From Candidatus Gallibacteroides avistercoris (GTDB lineage: Bacteria; Bacteroidota; Bacteroidia; Bacteroidales; CHK158-818), in the NCBI GenBank assembly GCA_018714665.1, contig DVNA01000109.1, positions 1-12,041 of the forward strand: a stretch of DNA of 12,041 nt, in the 5' to 3' direction. Under the pieces are notes generated by a model, which saw only the letters and a program-made list of their open reading frames with translations, had not been told where the DNA came from and made no database searches. Shown here piece by piece: positions 1 through 6,275 of this stretch (position 1 is the stretch's first letter; every line of letters begins with the position of its first letter). Made by a program: the position numbers and the translations under genes.

Positions 1-220
1 AATATTCCTCCTCGTTGAAGAAGAAATCTTCTTTGCTGGGATAATCGGGCCAGATATCTTCTATACATTCATATATTTCACCTTCATCTTCCATCTCTTG
101 CAGGTTTTCAATAACTTCGAGAGGTGCACCTGAACGCATAGCATAGTCTATTAATTCATCTTTGGTTGCAGGCCATGGCGCATCTTCCAATTTTGATGCC
201 AACTCTAAAGTCCAATACAT
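1..220 (-). CDS. DUF2795-family small acidic protein (3' end cut by window edge)
   Basis: Read on the minus strand from an ATG at 218-220, this frame stays open to the window edge and gives 73 residues. It begins MYWTLELASKLEDAPWPATK and ends in an acidic, aromatic tail (DFFFNEEEY). The helix-rich N-terminal part, with the PWPATKDELIDYAMRSGAP segment, matches what I recall of the Bacteroidetes DUF2795 protein, which is about 73 residues long. The next codon starts with T, so the stop may lie exactly at the edge. No signal peptide or membrane segment is visible, so it should be cytoplasmic. Its function is unknown. It lies 66 bases downstream of the adenosyltransferase gene but has its own promoter-like sequence, so it is probably transcribed alone. 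The family call is from memory of the sequence pattern. Confidence 0.8.
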   Translation of the reverse strand, partial: MYWTLELASKLEDAPWPATKDELIDYAMRSGAPLEVIENLQEMEDEGEIYECIEDIWPDYPSKEDFFFNEEEY

Positions 221-266
221 AGCTATTAAGATTTAGTTTGTGATTATTCTTTTTCAAAATTTTCCG

Positions 267-297
267 CAAAAATAGAGGAAATATTTTCATTTGCAAT
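267..297 (-). promoter_or_regulatory. Predicted Bacteroidetes-type promoter for the DUF2795 gene
   Basis: On the minus strand, TATTTTTG (267-274) fits the -7 consensus TAnnTTTG exactly. ATTG (294-297) stands 19 bases upstream as a three-of-four match to the -33 TTTG. It overlaps the last codons of the adenosyltransferase gene and would give a leader of about 40 bases before the ATG at 220. Confidence 0.5.
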
Positions 298-850
298 CTT
301 TATCCCAAATTATTTCTTCTTTCCCGGCGGTTATAACTTCGGCTCTTGCCAGTACAAACAAATAATCGGACAGGCGGTTCACAAAGCGACGCAGGTTTTC
401 GTCAATCTCTTGATTCGGCGACAGGGCATAGATACGTCTTTCGGCCCGTCGGCAAACGGTACGGCAAATGTGGGCTGCCGATGCAGGCAACGTTCCGGTA
501 GGGAGGACGAATCCCCGAAAGGGAGGCATTTGAGCAGACAATCGATCAATTTGCCGCTCGAGCTTCTCTACATCTTCATCTGTTACGATACTGGCCGCTT
601 TCAACGGTGTTGCCGAAGTATCCGTAGCTAAATTTGATCCGATTACGAAAAGTTTGTTTTGGATAAAACGCAACACGGCTTTATCTGTCGGTAAGGTAGA
701 GACTTCGGCCAACCAACCGATGTGGGCATTCAATTCATCGACGGTTCCATACGCCTCTAACCGAAGGTCGGTCTTGGAGACCCTTTTTCCTCCGACCAAA
801 GAGGTTGTCCCGTTATCGCCTGTGGCGGTATAAATTTTTCCTCCTGCCAT
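287..850 (-). CDS. Cob(I)alamin adenosyltransferase, PduO type
   Basis: This enzyme transfers the adenosyl group of ATP to cob(I)alamin to make adenosylcobalamin in the cytoplasm. Visible signatures are the N-terminal ATP-binding segment KIYTATGDNGTTSLVGG (residues 5-21), the DELNAHIG segment (38-45), CRTVCRRAER (129-138) and FVNRLSDYLF (156-165), all typical of PduO/MMAB proteins. The length, 187 residues, is normal. The frame extends upstream to a TTG at 877, but that start would overlap the preceding methyltransferase gene. The ATG at 850 begins right at the conserved KIYT segment and leaves a 13-base gap, so I prefer it. It is probably co-transcribed with the methyltransferase. No cobalamin biosynthesis or B12-dependent enzyme gene is nearby, so it probably serves corrinoid acquired or made elsewhere. 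Confidence 0.9.
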   Translation of the reverse strand: MAGGKIYTATGDNGTTSLVGGKRVSKTDLRLEAYGTVDELNAHIGWLAEVSTLPTDKAVLRFIQNKLFVIGSNLATDTSATPLKAASIVTDEDVEKLERQIDRLSAQMPPFRGFVLPTGTLPASAAHICRTVCRRAERRIYALSPNQEIDENLRRFVNRLSDYLFVLARAEVITAGKEEIIWDKDCK

Positions 851-863
851 ATTCTTCAAATTA

Positions 864-1592
864 TCAAAATGAAACAATATAATATTGCCGATTCAATTTC
901 GGGAAAAAGAACAACAACCCCATGTCGTACAGGTCCATCGAGACGGTTACTTTGGGAAAGCTGGTCAACTGCTTCCACTCTTGCTGACGGAGGCTGTTTT
1001 TACGGATACCGTCTATTACCACCACGGCTTCCGGCGACAGAAAGGGGGCTATCTGACCGAGAACCTTTTCTACGGAAAGTTCACTGCGGGAGGCATGAAT
1101 CAAAACAAATTCTACGGGATTTAGTTTTTCGAGCGCCTCCATGGGCAGATCGTCAAAACGACCGGACAAAAGCTCAATGTTCGATTGTTTGATTACCTCC
1201 CTGGCTACCTGGGCCATCTCTGCATCCGGTTCTATGCACAGCTGCCGAACTGTTGAATGGGGGGCATTCATGTAGAGCGACGATATACCCCACGCCGTAC
1301 CGATTTCTAAAATTGTCTGGGGACTAAACCGGTTGACCAAACGGAAAAGTAACCGCGTTTTCTTCTGCTCCATCTTTTTTTGATGGGACGTCTTGGTACG
1401 ATCCATCCGTGGATAGAGCGTCTTTTTCAGATAAAGCTCTATGGCATTGTAACTGTAATAGCGACACCGCTCTTCGATAACCGTGGTTATCAAATCGTAC
1501 GCAAAGGGGGAGTGTACACCGAAACCTTTCCGGTAACGCAACTTTCGAAAACTCTTGATACAATATTTTTTTAATACCCGCTTTGTCTCCAC
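864..1592 (-). CDS. Class I SAM-dependent methyltransferase, O-methyltransferase-like
   Basis: The 242-residue protein has a basic N-terminus, a GFGVHSPFAYDL segment (residues 23-34) typical of a Bacteroidetes methyltransferase family, and SAM-binding motif I ILEIGTAWG (94-102). An acidic residue ends strand 2 (CIEPD, 119-123), and the C-terminus is DLYDMGLLFFFPKLNRQYY. The substrate is unknown. The strand-4 motif, which in relatives usually reads like a hydrophobic run plus Asp (ID.NHR), is LIHASRSE here (164-171), so His166 replaces the expected Asp. A second acidic site, VIDG (192-195), is kept. The start is a GTG at 1592; there is no ATG nearby and the frame closes upstream. It lies downstream of mnmA behind a weak terminator and its own promoter, and 13 bases before the adenosyltransferase gene. 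Confidence 0.82.
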   Translation of the reverse strand: METKRVLKKYCIKSFRKLRYRKGFGVHSPFAYDLITTVIEERCRYYSYNAIELYLKKTLYPRMDRTKTSHQKKMEQKKTRLLFRLVNRFSPQTILEIGTAWGISSLYMNAPHSTVRQLCIEPDAEMAQVAREVIKQSNIELLSGRFDDLPMEALEKLNPVEFVLIHASRSELSVEKVLGQIAPFLSPEAVVVIDGIRKNSLRQQEWKQLTSFPKVTVSMDLYDMGLLFFFPKLNRQYYIVSF

Positions 1593-1616
1593 CTTTTATT
1601 TTTCTGAATCTCGATA

Positions 1617-1648
1617 CAAATATAAAAACTATTTAAACGTTATCCATA
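1617..1648 (-). promoter_or_regulatory. Predicted promoter for the methyltransferase-adenosyltransferase pair
   Basis: On the minus strand TATATTTG (1617-1624) fits TAnnTTTG, and TATG (1645-1648) is a three-of-four match to TTTG at a 20-base spacing. It lies between the mnmA stop and the methyltransferase GTG, leaving a leader of about 20 bases. Confidence 0.45.
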
Positions 1649-1649
1649 T

Positions 1650-1670
1650 AAAAACCGACTGGGTTAGTCG
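1650..1670 (-). terminator. Weak intrinsic terminator at the end of mnmA
   Basis: On the minus strand CGACT and AGTCG form a 5-bp stem around a 5-base loop, followed after one G by five T. It overlaps the mnmA stop codon. The stem is short, so termination may be partial. Confidence 0.35.
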
Positions 1671-2722
1671 TATGCCTGATCGATGATACCGCCTCCCAAT
1701 ACCCGGTCGCCGTCATAAAAGACGGCCGACTGTCCGGGAGCTACCGAATGTACGGGAGAATCGAAATGCACGACGGCTCTCTCTCCGGGGAGTATCTCAA
1801 CCGAGCAATCGGTTCGCTGTTTCCGATAACGGATACGACAAGTTACTTTTTCCCCGATAAAATCGGCTATTTCGACAAACACACACGAGATCAGGGAGAG
1901 CGATTTTTTATACATTTGGTCCGAACGGGCTATGACAACGGTATTGGTCGAGGGAATAATCTCGCGTACAAAAACCGGATATTGATAACGAATACCCAAG
2001 CCTCGTCGCTGGCCCACGGTATAAAAAGGGAAGCCTTCGTGTTTTCCCAGAACGGTACCGGAAACATCCCGGTAAAAACCTGGATGGATGGCTCCCGGCT
2101 CGGTATTTTCCCGCAAAAAACGGCGATAATCGCCCGGACAGAAGCAGACTCCCATACTCTCTTTTTTTTCGGCTATCCTATCCAATCCCCGGTCGCGGGC
2201 CATCTGGCGGATGGCTGTTTTTGTATAATTTCCTAACGGGAAAAGGATGCGGGGAAGCAGCCGTGGAGGAATCCCCCACAAGAAGAAAGACTGATCCTTG
2301 TCGGCATCGGCCCCCGATCTCACATACGGTCTTCCGTCAACCGTTACCCTGCGGGCATAGTGCCCGGAGGCAATAAAAAAAATGCCCTTTTCATCGGCAA
2401 TTTTACCCATCAAAGGCCATTTCAACAGGTTGTTGCATACCATACAGGGAACCGGGGTACGCCCGTTCATATATTCGGATATGAAATAACGGATGATCTT
2501 TTGTCGGAACTCTTCCCGAGCATCATAAACCAGATGCTCCACACCCAGCCGGGCACAGAGGCCGGCAGCCTCCTCCAAATACGCCGTATCACCATCCTTC
2601 TCGAAAAAGCGGAAAGTTATCCCTACCACCTCGTAACCTTGCTGCTGCAACAGGCAAGCGGCCATCGAGCTGTCCGTACCTCCGCTCATCCCAAGCAAAA
2701 CCCGTTCCTTTTTCATATTCAT
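1664..2722 (-). CDS. mnmA: tRNA 2-thiouridine synthase MnmA (CxxC form)
   Basis: MnmA activates U34 of tRNA (Lys, Glu, Gln type) with ATP and installs sulfur to make 2-thiouridine. The sequence has the PP-loop SGGTDSS (residues 13-19), the GRTPVPCMVCNN segment (87-98) carrying the Cys equivalent to the first catalytic Cys (Cys96), and ESMGVCFCPGDYRRFL (188-203) with the second (Cys193). It also has the FYTVGQRRGLGI segment and the C-terminal beta-barrel region ending GGGIIDQAYD. The length of 352 residues is normal. Unlike the usual PDxxCN form, this protein has Cys93 three residues before Cys96 and an extra Cys195. The frame is open to a TTG at 2731; I start at the ATG at 2722, with the ATG at 2716 as an alternative. 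It follows the M16 protease by 16 bases, so the two are probably an operon. Bacteroidetes often carry more than one MnmA paralogue, so the exact tRNA target is less certain than the family. Confidence 0.93.
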   Translation of the reverse strand: MNMKKERVLLGMSGGTDSSMAACLLQQQGYEVVGITFRFFEKDGDTAYLEEAAGLCARLGVEHLVYDAREEFRQKIIRYFISEYMNGRTPVPCMVCNNLLKWPLMGKIADEKGIFFIASGHYARRVTVDGRPYVRSGADADKDQSFFLWGIPPRLLPRILFPLGNYTKTAIRQMARDRGLDRIAEKKESMGVCFCPGDYRRFLRENTEPGAIHPGFYRDVSGTVLGKHEGFPFYTVGQRRGLGIRYQYPVFVREIIPSTNTVVIARSDQMYKKSLSLISCVFVEIADFIGEKVTCRIRYRKQRTDCSVEILPGERAVVHFDSPVHSVAPGQSAVFYDGDRVLGGGIIDQAYD

Positions 2723-2738
2723 CCCACACAATTCTATA

Positions 2739-3959
2739 TTACTGAAAACTCAACAGGGAGAGCGAGGCCTCGTCCAATACTTCGTTAGCCACCTCTAAAA
2801 TATCCGAAGAGGTTATCGCCTCTATCTTGCGGCAAACCTCCTGAACGGAACTGTACCGGCCAAAACGCAAAAAGGACTTGCCCAGACCCAACGCCACATT
2901 TTCGTGGTTGTCGGTATCGACGCAAACCTGACCGATCATCTGCTTTTTGGCGGATGAAAGCTGCATCGAAGAGAGCGAATTCTTCCGTATATCGGACAAC
3001 ACCTTGTATACCAATGCCACGCACCGGTCCACCTTTTGGGGGTCTGTACCAAAATAGATGGAAAATACGCCGGTATCGCTATACGGTGTAAAGGTAGATT
3101 CTACGGTATAAACATACCCGTGCCGTTCGCGCAACGCCAGATTGAGCCTGCTGTTCATGCACGGACCTCCCAGAATGTTGTTGAGCAAAACCATCGCATA
3201 CCTTTTATCGTCGTACAAATCGTACGCCCGGTTTCCGATAATAACGTGTGCCTGAAACGTATCCATTTGCTCTGTCCGGCGTACAGGCTGATAACGGCCG
3301 GGCTTTTCCCGGGCTGAAACCGCAGTATCAGAGGCAATGCCTCCCAAGTATTTCTCTCCCCAACGGACGATTTTGGAAAATTCGACCGAACCGGTGGAGA
3401 AAAAGACCATGTTAGAGGGAGTATAAAGCCGGTTTACAAAAGAGCGCCCGTCGGCAGAGGTAAACCGCTGCAAGGTTTCGGTAGTTCCCAAAATAAGGTG
3501 CCCGATTTCATGCCCGTCGAAGAGCAGGTTTTCAAACTCGTCGTAAATCAATTCGGCCGGATTATCCTTGTACGAGTTGATTTCGTCCAAAATAACCTCC
3601 CGCTCTTTCTCCATCTCTGCCTCGGGAAACCGGGAATTGAACACCAAATCGCCCAACAACTCGACGGCCCGTTCAAAATGGGTATTCAAAAAGATGGAAT
3701 AGACCACCGTCTCCTCTTTGGTGGTAAACGCATTCAGCTCTCCCCCCACGCTCTCCATCCGGTTCAGTATATGCCAGGCTTTACGCCGATGCGTCCCTTT
3801 AAAGAGCATATGTTCTACAAAATGGGCCATCCCGTACTCGCGGGAAAACTCGTCCCGGGTACCGGCATTGACCGTAAATCCGCAATAAGAGACACTCCCG
3901 GGGACAGGGAGATGGATCATACGCAATCCGTTAGGCAACGTATAGGTTTGACAATACAT
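2739..3959 (-). CDS. M16-family zinc metalloprotease (processing-peptidase-like)
   Basis: The 406-residue protein has the inverted zinc motif HFVEH (His46, Glu49, His50) and the downstream Glu ligand in VILDEI (near residue 126), the expected distance for M16 peptidases. GGELNAFTTKEETVVY (residues 72-87) is also typical. The second half is the non-catalytic domain, with the conserved Arg/Tyr stretch SRLNLALRERHGYVY (270-284). This is the single-chain, two-domain M16B layout of about 400-420 residues. No signal peptide is visible, so it may be cytoplasmic; the peptide substrate is unknown. It starts at an ATG at 3959 and is followed 16 bases later by mnmA. The functional link between the two is not obvious and may be only a shared promoter. 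Confidence 0.93.
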   Translation of the reverse strand: MYCQTYTLPNGLRMIHLPVPGSVSYCGFTVNAGTRDEFSREYGMAHFVEHMLFKGTHRRKAWHILNRMESVGGELNAFTTKEETVVYSIFLNTHFERAVELLGDLVFNSRFPEAEMEKEREVILDEINSYKDNPAELIYDEFENLLFDGHEIGHLILGTTETLQRFTSADGRSFVNRLYTPSNMVFFSTGSVEFSKIVRWGEKYLGGIASDTAVSAREKPGRYQPVRRTEQMDTFQAHVIIGNRAYDLYDDKRYAMVLLNNILGGPCMNSRLNLALRERHGYVYTVESTFTPYSDTGVFSIYFGTDPQKVDRCVALVYKVLSDIRKNSLSSMQLSSAKKQMIGQVCVDTDNHENVALGLGKSFLRFGRYSSVQEVCRKIEAITSSDILEVANEVLDEASLSLLSFQ

Positions 3960-3974
3960 AAAATCGCATTCTTA

Positions 3975-4006
3975 TTTTACGCACAAAATTAGGAATAATA
4001 CCTTTG
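3975..4006 (+). promoter_or_regulatory. Predicted promoter for the LOG-SIS-PfkB operon
   Basis: TACCTTTG (3999-4006) fits TAnnTTTG exactly, with TTTT (3975-3978) as a near -33 element 20 bases upstream. Transcription would start near 4012. The TTG at 4004 that could otherwise open the LOG frame is therefore inside the promoter, which supports the ATG at 4064 as the real start. Confidence 0.55.
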
Positions 4007-4018
4007 AGCATTGACAAA
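3984..4018 (-). promoter_or_regulatory. Predicted promoter for the M16-mnmA operon
   Basis: On the minus strand TAATTTTG (3984-3991) fits TAnnTTTG. The nearest TTTG is at 4015-4018, a spacing of 23, slightly longer than the usual 19-21. It interleaves with the promoter of the LOG gene on the other strand. Confidence 0.4.
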
Positions 4019-4063
4019 AAAAACAGATATTTGCATACAGATAATCATCGAAGTTTTCACGGT

Positions 4064-4630
4064 ATGTTGAATGTCGGCCTGTTCTGCACTTCCTATCCAT
4101 CGTCGTCTTCCGCCTGCGTAACTGCGGCGCAGCAGTTAGGCCGTTGGATCGGGTCTCACTTGTGCAGACTGGTTTACGGCGGCGTAGATTGCGGATTGAT
4201 GTACGAAGTAGCCAACAGTACCCAAGAGGCCGGCGGAGAGATAACCGGTGTCGTAACCTCTGCGTTGGAGGCGGGCGGAAGAGCCAGTTCGTTACCCGAT
4301 ACCATCATCCGGGCTGAATCTTTGAGCCGACGCAAACAGATCCTGATGGAACTGTCAGACATTTTCGTCGTCCTGCCGGGAGGCTTCGGGACTCTCGACG
4401 AGGCATTGTCCGTATTAGCTGCGGCCCATCTGCAAGAGCACCAAAAGCAACTGATTCTCTTCAACCTGGACGGATTCTTCAACCCGTTACTCTGCCTGTT
4501 CGAGCATCTCATACAAACCGGATACGCCGCAGAAAAATACCGGGATTACTATACCGCCGTATCGAAATGGGACGAATGTGAGAAAATCCTGGCCAACCAT
4601 TTATCCAAAAAACTACACAATGAAAGATAA
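4064..4630 (+). CDS. LOG-family nucleotide 5'-monophosphate phosphoribohydrolase
   Basis: LOG (Lonely Guy) family enzymes split a nucleoside 5'-monophosphate into free base and ribose 5-phosphate. The Rossmann-like protein has 188 residues from the ATG at 4064. It shows VYGGVDCGLM (37-46), the SRRK segment (88-91) where the catalytic Arg sits, and the hallmark PGGFGTLDE (105-113) with its catalytic Glu. In plant LOG the first loop is usually GGG; here it is GGV, a difference I also recall in Bacteroidetes members. The substrate may be AMP or a modified nucleotide rather than a cytokinin. It heads a tightly packed operon; the next gene starts one or two bases after, or slightly before, its TAA. 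The start was set by the promoter just upstream. Confidence 0.88.
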   Translation: MLNVGLFCTSYPSSSSACVTAAQQLGRWIGSHLCRLVYGGVDCGLMYEVANSTQEAGGEITGVVTSALEAGGRASSLPDTIIRAESLSRRKQILMELSDIFVVLPGGFGTLDEALSVLAAAHLQEHQKQLILFNLDGFFNPLLCLFEHLIQTGYAAEKYRDYYTAVSKWDECEKILANHLSKKLHNER

Positions 4631-4631
4631 C

Positions 4632-5246
4632 ATGAAAGAGACTATTTTATCTATTCTACAAAAAGAGGCAGAAGCCATTCTAAATTTACCCGTAACCGAC
4701 AGTTATGAAAAAGCGGTCAATTTAATCGTAGAACAGATACACCATAAAAAGGGCAAACTGGTAACCAGTGGCATGGGAAAAGCGGGCCAGATAGCCATGA
4801 ACATCGCCACTACCTTCTGCTCCACAGGTACCCCTGCGGTATTTCTGCATCCCAGCGAAGCTCAGCACGGCGACTTGGGCGTACTTCAAGAGAATGATCT
4901 GATGCTGTTGATCTCGAACTCGGGCAGAACCCGGGAAATCATCGAACTGGTACAACTGGCCAGGAATCTTCGCCCGAATATCAAATTTATCGTCATATCG
5001 GGAAATGCCGAGAGCGAATTGGCAAAAGCTGCCGACGTTTTCCTGTTTACCGGAGCCCCCAAGGAGGTATGCCTGCTGGGACTGACCCCCACCACCTCCA
5101 CCACCATCATGACGGTTATAGGCGATGTATTGGTGGTAAATACCATGCAGGCCATACACTTCGACAGCCAACAATACGCCCTGCGGCACCACGGAGGATA
5201 TTTGGGCGAAAAATCGCGCGAACAGAGCAAAGAGCAAGCTAAATAG
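4632..5246 (+). CDS. KpsF/GutQ-like SIS-domain sugar-phosphate isomerase, lacking CBS domains
   Basis: The 204-residue protein is a single SIS domain. It has TSGMGKAGQ (45-53), the HPSEAQHGDLG segment (73-83), SNSGR (95-99), KEVCLLGLTPTTSTT (144-158) and a C-terminal HHGGYLG (186-192). These match the SIS half of arabinose-5-phosphate isomerases, but the two CBS domains of full-length KdsD/KpsF (about 320 residues) are absent and the usual NSGE reads NSGR. It probably interconverts ketose and aldose phosphates, possibly ribulose 5-phosphate and arabinose 5-phosphate; the substrate is inferred only. The start could be the ATG at 4632, one base after the LOG stop, or the ATG at 4620, overlapping it; both imply translational coupling. 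PfkB follows after 8 bases. Confidence 0.85.
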   Translation: MKETILSILQKEAEAILNLPVTDSYEKAVNLIVEQIHHKKGKLVTSGMGKAGQIAMNIATTFCSTGTPAVFLHPSEAQHGDLGVLQENDLMLLISNSGRTREIIELVQLARNLRPNIKFIVISGNAESELAKAADVFLFTGAPKEVCLLGLTPTTSTTIMTVIGDVLVVNTMQAIHFDSQQYALRHHGGYLGEKSREQSKEQAK

Positions 5247-5254
5247 AAAAAATT

Positions 5255-6190
5255 ATGCGACAAATCATAGGCGTAGGAGAAACCATCCTGGATATTATTT
5301 TCAAAAACAACCAACCCAGCCACGCAATACCCGGAGGGTCGGTTTTCAACACCATGGTCTCACTGGGACGACTGAACGTACCGGCTACCTTTCTCAGCGA
5401 AATAGGAGACGACCGCATCGGAAAGATAATCATGGAGTATATGGAAGAGAACAACCTCTCTACCGAAAACATGAACCTATTCGGACGGGGAAAATCGCCC
5501 GTCTCATTGGCATTTCTGAACGAGAACAACGAAGCCTCCTACCTCTTTTACACCGACTTCCCGGACAACCGCCTGGACATACGCTACCCACGCATCAACG
5601 AAAACGATATCTTCATCTTCGGATCCTATTTCGCAGTCAACCCGCTGTTGAGAGATCGGATGGTAGAGCTGTTAGAATATGCCAAAGACAGAAAAGCCAT
5701 CATCTACTACGACCCGAACTTCCGGAAAGCCCATGCACACGAGGCGATGAAAATCATCCCTTCGGTATTGGAAAACCTCGAATATGCCGATATCGTAAAA
5801 GGGTCGTCCGAAGATTTCGAGAATCTGTTCCACCTCTCGGATGCCACACGCATATACAAAGACAAAATCGAATTTTACTGTCCCAACTTTATCTACACGC
5901 AAGGGAGTGGCCCTGTCAACCTGTTTACCCGCACGATACGAAAATCCTTTGATTGTCATCCGGTAGAGGTTGTCAGCTCCATCGGAGCGGGAGACAGCTT
6001 CAATGCCGGTATCCTGTTCGGGCTGCTTAAACAGGAGGTAACGCATGAAAACCTCTCCGATTTATCCTCAGAAACGTGGGGAAAGATCATCGAATACGGC
6101 ATGACCCTCTCGGCACAAGTCTGCCAGACATACGAAAACGCCGTTCCCCAAGATTTTGCCCGTCGTTACGCCCAAGAGATAACAGATTAG
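5255..6190 (+). CDS. PfkB-family carbohydrate kinase
   Basis: This ribokinase-fold kinase phosphorylates a sugar or sugar phosphate using ATP. The 311 residues carry an N-terminal GETILD segment, PGGSVFNTMVSLGRL (26-40, PfkB signature 1 region), a DPNFR segment (153-157), VKGSSEDF (181-188) and the C-terminal anion-hole signature SSIGAGDSFNAG (241-252), whose Asp247 would be the catalytic base. The canonical signature has DTxGAGD, so SSIGAGD is a mild variation. Length is normal for the family. The ATG at 5255 is 8 bases after the SIS isomerase stop, in the same operon. The substrate cannot be told from sequence. No terminator was recognised after the TAG at 6190; the next gene has its own promoter-like site. 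Confidence 0.9.
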   Translation: MRQIIGVGETILDIIFKNNQPSHAIPGGSVFNTMVSLGRLNVPATFLSEIGDDRIGKIIMEYMEENNLSTENMNLFGRGKSPVSLAFLNENNEASYLFYTDFPDNRLDIRYPRINENDIFIFGSYFAVNPLLRDRMVELLEYAKDRKAIIYYDPNFRKAHAHEAMKIIPSVLENLEYADIVKGSSEDFENLFHLSDATRIYKDKIEFYCPNFIYTQGSGPVNLFTRTIRKSFDCHPVEVVSSIGAGDSFNAGILFGLLKQEVTHENLSDLSSETWGKIIEYGMTLSAQVCQTYENAVPQDFARRYAQEITD

Positions 6191-6240
6191 TTATTTTGTT
6201 AAATTACTAAAAGAGAAACTGAAAACCAAAAGCGATTATC

Positions 6241-6248
6241 TATTTTTG
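6241..6248 (+). promoter_or_regulatory. Possible -7 promoter element for the phosphatase-like lipoprotein
   Basis: TATTTTTG fits TAnnTTTG and lies 27 bases before the ATG at 6276. No good -33 TTTG is found at 19-21 bases upstream; the nearest, 6195-6198, is too far. Expression by read-through from the PfkB operon is also possible. Confidence 0.35.
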
Positions 6249-6275
6249 TGTAGTAGCACAATATACAACATCCAT

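Noticed and set aside
851..877. TTG start at 877 for the adenosyltransferase.
   Set aside because: It would overlap the end of the methyltransferase gene, while the ATG at 850 begins at the conserved KIYT segment.
1748..2236. Open frame of 162 codons on the plus strand inside mnmA.
   Set aside because: It is antisense to a clearly conserved MnmA, has no recognisable domain, and its composition follows from the codon use of the real gene.
3498..3992. Open frame of 164 codons on the plus strand antisense to the M16 protease.
   Set aside because: The opposite strand encodes the intact HxxEH protease; this frame shows no family features and overlaps the divergent promoters.
4722..5237. Open frame of 171 codons on the minus strand antisense to the SIS isomerase, with a glycine run.
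   Set aside because: The glycine run is only the complement of the Thr/Pro-rich LTPTTSTT codons; no independent evidence for a gene.
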